Source: Calliopum simillimum
Lineage: Eukaryota; Arthropoda; Insecta; Diptera; Lauxaniidae
Length of the DNA: 64,000 bases
Reading direction: 5' to 3'
Assembly: GCA_951812925.1 (NCBI GenBank)
Contig: OX638369.1
Coordinates: 23,217,329-23,281,328, forward strand
Every line of letters begins with the position of its first letter. The stretch's first letter is position 1. The translations under genes were made by a program, and so were the position numbers. Below are positions 56,936 through 64,000 of this stretch, piece by piece. Below the pieces are notes generated by a model that was not told where the DNA came from, made no database searches, and was given only the letters and a program-made list of their open reading frames with translations.

Positions 56936-59271
56936 CACGCCACTAAGTGGAAAGTGCGATATTGCAACTTAGCTGCTGCACCGGTGCAGATAACCCGAAC
57001 CCTAAGGAAGAATATTAAAAGCTTTTTGTGTTTTATCGATCAAGGATGGGTATAAAAACTTTTTCCTTTATTTTATGGTCAAATCAAAATGGTCGCATTT
57101 CGGCCACAAGGCGAACTCTAGTATAATAAAATTCACAAATAACTTCACTAAAATAGAGCAGAATCGGTATTGCGGTTATAACGACGAAAGCAATGTTTAT
57201 TTCCTTTACTAAGAAATATGTAAATTAATCTTGGCTCGTACTTTTACCTTATTGGCCAGCCAGAAGTGCACTCCTTTTTGAGTTTATAGCACTCTGGTTG
57301 TACACCTTATAAATATCAACAATTCAGTAATTTTTAAAGTATTAAATTATTCTTAATATAAAGAACTCCAGACAATTGTCTTTATTTTTCAACAAAAATG
57401 TCATAACTCAAAATGTGACACTATTTTGAAAATTTAACTTCAAAGATTTCATAATATTTATACAGAGCAGAACAAGAATTGGTAGAAATTTCTATGTACT
57501 TGACTTGAAAAAATATATTTTTTTTGAGTTATGACAGTCTTTTAGTAAACGAGCGATGTAAGTATTAAATATGTAAATACCAAAACTACGCAGAACGTCC
57601 TATTTCAAGATTTAATTACTTATTTTGATATAAATCAAGTGATTGAAGATAGAATAATTAGGAGCAATTAGGTCAGTTAGATATGATTTAATGTACACTT
57701 GCCTGTTTGATTTACAGTATGAGACGAAAGTGAGTAAGATAAGATGGAGAAAATACACGAATGCTTAAAATGCAGTGTGGTGTACAAACACTTCATTGTT
57801 ATCGACAATGAATCCCAAATTAGGCAAACAGCGGAAAAAATTAAACAGGATATCTTATAATCAAATGATTAAGCACATATTTAAACCTGCTTTTATTCTC
57901 AAGCGATTAGGAATGAGTAATAAATCGCTTTGATAACCAAGTACAGAGTAGTTACTCTGCACTCTCTTTCTTTTATCAGTGACAGTGGCCACGAACTTTA
58001 CGACTTCTAGTGAGAAGTGGGTGTAGGACTAGAAATTAGATGGCCATGAACAGTACTACCTTTATATAAGGTAGGATTAGTATATAAGATGGCCATAGTA
58101 CGATCTCTATTTGAAAATAGGCGAGAGAGCAAAGGCCGTCCGAAAGTAATAGCAAAGCTGAGATATTTAAATGACAACATTTAAGATAATCAAATGGAAC
58201 TATAAAGTCGAATGAGAGGATATTCATTACCAAACCAAAACTGCTATGATCTTGAACACTCTAGATCAAAGGTAATCTGAGAATGTTTTCTTTGTACAAA
58301 ACAAAAAAAAAAAGAACAAAAATAATAAGGTCCTGACAATAGATTTTGGTAAAAGGTACCAAAAAAGGTACAAAAATGTTTTAGAAAAATATTTCTTATA
58401 TGATTACATTACGACTTTGAAACAATAAATGAAGAGTCGCCATTATCATGCTAAAATGTATCGTATAGTTCAAAATCCATCACAAAAAATGCGTTTCTCC
58501 AAGAGAAAACCGTGATCAAAAATCAAATTTCAGAACAGAAAGGCCTTTTCCATATAATTTCATAGAAATTTTTGTAGTTTGATGCAAAAAAACATATTTT
58601 GTATAGTCGCCGAAGGAACTTTTAATATTTTTTATGTGCCCCAGGCTATATAGGTGTTTTCATATCATGCTTAAAGACAACTGCTTAAATTTTCATAGGA
58701 ATGAAATAATAGGGATTTATGAGAAGTTCAAAAGAGAAGGGCTTATTTGCAAATGTTTCAAATCAAAAGGCAAAAGTTTTTTATTTTTTCCATTGAATAC
58801 AAAAATATTAGAATAAAATATTTAAGGGGCTTAGAATCTTTGGTCCATCAACTATAACACTGCGGACATTAAATAAATAAAAAAAAGAAGCCACTGTAAG
58901 CAGCCCCTAAAAGTGTTTTCTCATTACTGAAAATTTGATTAACATGGAAATACGGCCTTTTAAAAAAAATTCCTCAAGTTTTATCCAAAATTTATTTTTA
59001 GAGCTTTACAGTTGGGTGAATTTTCGAAAATATGTTCCTTGTAATTATTTTAGCTAAAAAAAAATAGTATGTTGATGTTGTGTTTGTGGTATAAAATTTT
59101 CCATATACCCTTATTCAAGACAAGTTTAAGTGCAAAACGACCCATTCGTAGCATTTTCGTGAATAATATGAAAGAAAGATCACGAAACAGAAATTTTTTG
59201 TAAGAAAATCCAAATTACCGTGCTCTTTTCACTTTAACTTAAGCAAAAGTTGACTTGAGGTACAAACTATA
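56936..59271. other. AT-rich non-coding stretch
   Basis: No gene. A small duplicated phrase (AGATGGCCATGAACAGTACTA near 58039 and AGATGGCCATAGTACGATCT near 58087) is present. Confidence 0.5.
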
Positions 59272-59938
59272 GGGTGTCCCAAAACAAAGTTTATATTTGT
59301 GAATACAATAAATCTGATAATAATACGACAACTGAAGTGCCAAGCATACCTCTAACTTGCAAATGTCCGAAGAAGTTCGTGAAGACCAGTATAAAGTTGA
59401 AAAAACTAAAAACGGGGCGATTCAGATCATCAAGAATGGCAGAAGAGTGTTTACTAGTCTGTTTGTGACGATCCGAGTCTTTCAATTTGGAAGTACTTAC
59501 TTTAAAAGCGCCTAGATCATCGTTACACGATACTACGCACAAAGACCAAAAGCTTCACCACTATATATTTCAAGTGTTACAACAATGAAAGCCCCAAGTT
59601 GCCAGTTAAAGCCTTCGTAAGCCAGGAAATTGAGCACTTTTTAGCATAAATTGGCCTCCATGGAGTCCCTGTGGAGTTATCTCAATTCTGATCAACATCT
59701 CCAGTGCATTTGAAAAAATGTATCTGCCACAGAGTATCGTGCCGAATCGTCATGAGAAATTTTATTGTTTGAACAAATGAGTGTTACGCTCTCGAGAGTT
59801 TACATTTGGACAATATTGTTTTTAAGCAATAAATAGCAAAATTGTGTATTTTATTAAATAATAAACACATTTTGCATAGATGGCTTACTTTTTTTTTAAT
59901 TGGTCCACTAAATATAAACTTTCTTTTGGGACACCCTG
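59272..59938 (+). mobile_element. Internally deleted Tc1/mariner relic
   Basis: GGGTGTCCCAAAACAAAGTT at 59272 is mirrored by AACTTTCTTTTGGGACACCC ending near 59937, with TA next to both ends (59270-59271, 59939-59940). At 667 bp it is about half the length of a full element. Its interior keeps scraps of transposase. Confidence 0.78.
59274..59700 (+). pseudogene. Scraps of a mariner/Tc1-family transposase
   Basis: After several stops and shifts, TGRFRSSRMAEE, then RSSLHDTTHKDQKLHHYIFQ and VLQQ resemble the second DNA-binding part of mariner-family transposases. NWPPWSPC near 59648 and, in the next frame, SLWSYL resemble the WPP-SPD ... LW motif around the third catalytic residue, with a deletion removing that residue. 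The first and second catalytic motifs are absent. The similarity is by eye and weak in places. Confidence 0.5.
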
Positions 59939-59940
59939 TA

Positions 59941-62189
59941 CTAAATAAGAAATTGCAGTTAAGCATCGTATGATTTATGTTTTAACTAACAAACCAAGTT
60001 CATATTTATGAAATGGCGGAAATATGCTCAACTAAGAAAAATATGGCGCTGGCAAGAGAAAAAATCGCAGAAGGTATTCCACAAAAAATAATGGCTGATA
60101 GGAATCGAAATTTCACCTGCTGTGTAAATAAATTACCACATTGGCACTAAATGTCCAACGCAGTAAAACTAAAAATCGACAAAAATGGCAAAGGAAGAAA
60201 AATTCAGGCAAAATATATAAGAGGGACATAGCGCAAAAATACAGAGCTATGGCGACACCACCCCAACTCTACGCAGCGCAAATGAACTGAAGAAAAAGCA
60301 AAAAAAGAAGAAATCTTCATGCCATAAGGAAGTCGAAGAAGCCATTACATTAAATTAAGTAAAAACGGAAATTGCTTTGATAATTTTTTCATTTTTTTCT
60401 TGCTGCCTTTTGCGCACAAAACTATGATATTTATTTTGCTTTTTCGTCGTAACGGCCAAGTTCTTGTTAGCGGACTCGAAGGACCAATATTCTCTGTTTC
60501 TTTTGCTCTCTCTCCTTTTGTGCTCTTTACTTTAGCATAGCGTAATAATTTTGCTATTTTAATATTTGTCCAGCACCAGAACACGAAAAAAAAGGTAAAA
60601 AGCGTAAAATCCCAACGAACAACGAACAAGGTAACACTGCTACTGGCACTGACTTTCTTGTTAACGATTGGCCATAAACTAAAGGACTTTGCAGGGTCAC
60701 ACTCTACGGCTAGGACAGTAACAGCCTGCAAGTAGGTATATTGTAAAAAAGACACGCTGGCATTATCAAGTGAAGGATCCTGCCGAAGAAGAAAAGGGTG
60801 TTGTGCCGCCGCCACGTTATGGTGGCAAATGACAGTTTCCGCAATTAAAGCGAGAGTGAACGAATGAATATTGCAAGCGATAACGCGCCGCAGCAAATGA
60901 AGCTAAATTACAATTTTCAGTAGGAGTTGGAGGGATGTCCTTTGCCGCAGCAGTGTATCAACAGTGTTGTATTTTTGCACTTGATTGTGCAATCGTCTTG
61001 TAAATCGAATGTCAATTTTCGCGTCATTTCATGACACACTTCAAGTCCTGTATTCCTTTTGAGTTTCCCTTAGTGGACTATGTAGTAGTCGTCGTTTAAT
61101 ACACAATGATTGTTGTCGTTACCGCTATCGTTTTATAGTTGGTTATTGCGGTGTTGATATGATGATGGTGGTGGTGGTGGTGCCGCCCACTATTGCTCTT
61201 CCGTTTTTGACTTTTAGTTGCCGTTTCTTGGCGTTCTTTGGTTTCTGCTTTTGATGGCTAGGAAATTGCTGTAACTGTAGTTTGTGCCTGCTTTTAGATT
61301 CAGTAGTGTACTTTGATACTTTGTGTGTGTTTGTTTGTGTTATTTGTATTTAGTTGTTGTGTGTTTTTTTCGGTATGTTAGCCTGTGTTTCTGTGTGTGC
61401 GCAGATTTGTGGTATTGGTTTGTCGATTTTTATTTTTTGGCTTTGATTGCGTTTTACCATTTCCACTGCTGTTTCTGCTTCTGCTCCTGTTGTGGTCGTT
61501 TTTCCGATTTTCCATTATAACGATTTCGAAAGAAAATGAATTGATTTTGCGGTGAAGCTACTGCTTAAAGGTAAATTAAGCAGAATTACGCGCGATTCTT
61601 CATAAATGGCTTATGCGGGTGCTGCAATGATACAGTGGTTGTCATGGTAAATTTTTGCAAAATTTGAAGAAAGATCAGTAGGAAGGTTGATAAGTTGGCA
61701 TGAAAAATGCTCTGCTGAAAGTTTACTATTGTCAGCCATTTGGGAACAAGTTGAAATTTTTTGAAGTTCAAAATCTGCCTGAATTTCGACCACTGGGTCT
61801 GAAAAAGTTTTTGTTGCCATTTGGAAGCATTTCAAATCTGCAATGTATGACAATCCTGAAGAACATTACTTCTTAGCTTGAATTGCAGGCGATAGTAGCA
61901 TATAGGCCGATTCATTTCTTATGATTAATTCCATTGTATTGTCTTGTAACACTTAGATCCAAGTTGGGCCATTATCGCACACTAAAACAAACATTGGGAC
62001 GGATAACACTGCTACCCCCAATCCCACTTAGATTTTTATTGAACAATCTTATTGTTAGTTAAAGGCACTGGATTGCACTGTGACGTAAAAAGTTAATTTG
62101 ACCAGCATCTTTCCCTATCATTCAAGTTCCGAAAATCCATAAATCTTGCCATGGCAGTAGGAATATTATTTCTTAGGTTACTAGGATGT
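59941..62189. other. Non-coding stretch
   Basis: No gene I can support. The 183-codon minus frame at 60345-60896 is the longest. It has mixed hydrophobic and basic patches but no recognisable domain, and its ATG context and composition look like chance. A GGT run lies near 61160-61183. Confidence 0.45.
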
Positions 62190-62760
62190 AAAATCTCAGT
62201 ATCGATGTACTGAATTCTGCATCTCAACGCAGCGCAGCAAGTACATACCATATGCTCCAGTTGTTTTCAAGTCCTCTCGACAAAGTCTACAGGAATCGTC
62301 GTCTACCAGACCCATCTGGTTTAGGTGATAATCTAGTTAACATTGACTAGATATTTTGTTGTTGTATGTTTTTATATCATTTCTGCTGAGGCTTAAAGCA
62401 GCCTCTACCCTAACATAATCTGGATTGATTAACTTCTTTGCTTGACGCATGCCCTCTTGAGCTCGCTAGTGGTCAGTAAGGTTACTCACTCTCCAGAAAG
62501 GTTTTAGCCCTACTAAAGTACTGGGTGAGCCTTTCTTGGTCAAGCAATCTGCCCTTCGTGCCTTGGTATCCAGATTAGAGTCAAACCATTCCTCTTGGAT
62601 ATGACTTGAAGAAATTAAAAACACTTCCAGACTAGCTTTAAGTGTATTGATGGCAGTCAGCCTCCTGCCATGTACATTGTGGGCGTAATTGTCAGTGATA
62701 GGGGGTAGTGCAGCTATGACCTGCAAGTGGTGGCTGCTTGAAACGGCTCTCCAGACGGTT
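62190..62760 (-). pseudogene. LINE C-terminal relic: RNase H end and zinc knuckle
   Basis: On the minus strand one frame with two stops reads KARRADCLTKKGSPSTLVGL, like the ...KADELAKKGS... end of LINE RNase H. After the stops come VRVEAALSLSRNDIKTYNNK and LDYHLNQMGLVDDDSCRLCR, the familiar GH..LNYHL..MGL.....CR.C block. The C-x2-C pair (CRLC) is kept, but the HLLC half of the knuckle has become MYLLRC, losing the His. Stops lie near 62465 and 62335. The I/R1-group LINE type is likely. No RT is present upstream. Confidence 0.72.
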
Positions 62761-63864
62761 TATTCCGGCTGTAGAGCTGGCTAATATAAATGGGCGGGGC
62801 TTGAGGATCCCTTTAAACTTCCCTCCCAATCCATGGTGAAACATACCTTTATCTCATATCCTTTTTCTAAACAACAACAACTTTAAAGAATAAAGTTCAC
62901 ATACAAAAAGTACATACTACAAAATGTATTAAATTGAAAATCCGACTGGAAAACAACAATCAACTAAATGCCTTAGACGCGCATTAATCTTTCAGTCAAG
63001 ACAATTACGAAATTCTTTTAAGTGCATATTCGAAATCATTCTAAGAATAAATTGCAAATTGTTGAAAGAATTAAATTTCGTACCTTAGCAGACCATAACC
63101 ACTGTATTGTGGGTAAATGTAGCAAATGCCATTTAAAATGACTTCAACTTCACTGAACTGTACCACGACCATCATCATCAAAAGGACCAACCAGCATATT
63201 ATAGATACGTAAAGCAAAAGCGATATACAACACTTAACTCGTACTGTACACAATGTACAGTGCACACTGACGACGACGACGAACAAATAGGGACAGGGGT
63301 GCTATTTTGTGGTTTCATGTCGATTATAGCATTGCGGGCCACATTTTTTTATTTCGGTTAGTTGTTGGTGCTCCAACTGCTATTACAACGACGACGACGA
63401 CGACGACCATTACAAGCGAAAATGGCATCGCATTAATGGCATTTTACCGCAGCACTTACAAAGCACAAGAAAGCAACAGTGGAGCACAGCATTATAACTA
63501 AGTACGTAGTTATGTTGCTGAGGAAGCCGCCGAAAGACGTGGACTTAGCCACACATACACGGGCAAGTGGTATGGTGAAAATGTTGTGACTACCGGGTGT
63601 CATTGGGAAGAAAATAACGGAGGACCGACTGCTCTGACGGAAATGTTGCGCTACAGGATGGAGACAAAAACGATGACGAAGGACAATCCGTACCATGTAG
63701 AGGCCAAGGATGAATATTTGTTGTCGACGAGCGTATCGAACGTTAATGGTCAACAAAAGAACAAAACAACGCCCAGGCAATATAACTGCTGGTCAGTCTA
63801 CAAAAATTGGATGATATTAACATAAGCTCATGGAAATAGGATGATATGAGATGAATGGAGTTCA
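62761..63864. other. Non-coding stretch with trinucleotide runs
   Basis: GAC/ACG repeats at 63266-63282 and 63386-63407. The frames at 63433-63780 (minus) and 63586-63825 (plus) overlap each other, lack known domains and are not called genes. Confidence 0.45.
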
Positions 63865-64000
63865 GTTGTGTTGCGTTGAGTTGAGTTGAGTTGAGTTGAG
63901 TTGAGTTGAGTTGAGTTGAGTTGAGTTGAGTTGAGTTGAGTTGAGTTGAGTTGAGTTGAGTTGAGTTGAGTTGAGTTGAGTTGAGTTGAGTTGAGTTGAG
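63865..64000. repeat. (GAGTT)n pentanucleotide array running off the window
   Basis: Two variant units (GTTGTGTTGC) precede about 25 pure GAGTT units from ~63875 to the window end. Total length unknown. Confidence 0.97.

Noticed and set aside
60345..60896. 183-codon minus-strand frame
   Set aside because: No domain or family resemblance, composition follows the local DNA, and there is no neighbouring gene structure. Left as non-coding, though it is the best candidate for a second look.
63433..63825. Two overlapping frames on opposite strands (115 and 79 codons)
   Set aside because: No recognised domain on either strand. Trinucleotide-repeat neighbourhood and mutual overlap argue for chance.

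Overview
The window looks like non-coding (intergenic or intronic) DNA of a higher fly (Diptera, probably Schizophora such as a tephritid or muscid). The reasons are AT-rich sequence, abundant CAA/CAG/CA microsatellites, a DD41D rosa-like mariner and a DD37D maT-like mariner, R1/LOA-type LINE remnants, and dispersed repeats with the GGTGCCACGCCC motif that I know from fly non-coding DNA. The species cannot be fixed from sequence alone. I found no convincing host protein-coding exon, tRNA, rRNA or snRNA gene. Everything codable is from transposable elements (TEs).

Layout. 0-8 kb: the 3' end of a jockey-like LINE; a TA-flanked DNA element (1857-4326) split by a 5'-truncated LINE with RNase H and a (CTAAC)n tail; a degenerate minisatellite; a complete but dead maT-like mariner. 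9.4-15 kb: a young LTR retrotransposon on the minus strand. It has 1829-bp LTRs differing at only 5 positions, 4-bp ACTG target duplications, a tRNA-Lys-type primer site and a polypurine tract, but only a gag-like ORF and no pol. 16-17.5 kb: a large fold-back. 21-22.3 kb: a rosa-like mariner with a 12-codon tandem duplication in its catalytic core. 22.4-24 kb: periodic non-coding repeats. 26.3-29.1 kb: a hAT-type fold-back with 8-bp target duplication, carrying two further elements nested inside it.

30-45 kb is mostly featureless AT-rich DNA. It contains a 134-bp hairpin, a ~700-bp pentanucleotide array, an orphan tRNA-Lys primer-site motif, and a gypsy integrase remnant with a likely 3' LTR. 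45.2-46.3 kb: a fold-back whose ends (CACTATGG, 5-bp duplication CGACA) fit the Transib superfamily. 50.7-51.6 kb: an odd element with inverted ends and three tRNA-like Pol III modules. 52.5-55.7 kb: another TA-flanked inverted-repeat element, split by an RTE-like LINE with a long open RT frame. 56.6-57 kb: a third GGTGCCACGCCC array. 59.3-59.9 kb: a mariner/Tc1 relic. 62.2-62.8 kb: a LINE RNase H/zinc-knuckle relic on the minus strand. The window ends in a (GAGTT)n array.

The parts do not form a pathway. The window is a layered record of insertions: LINEs inserted into DNA transposons, and small TIR elements nested in a hAT fold-back. The recurring themes are long inverted-repeat elements without transposase, terminal motifs that are re-iterated inside the element, and repeat arrays with a period near 120 bp. 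All of this was read by eye. Family names rest on motif recognition, not database search.
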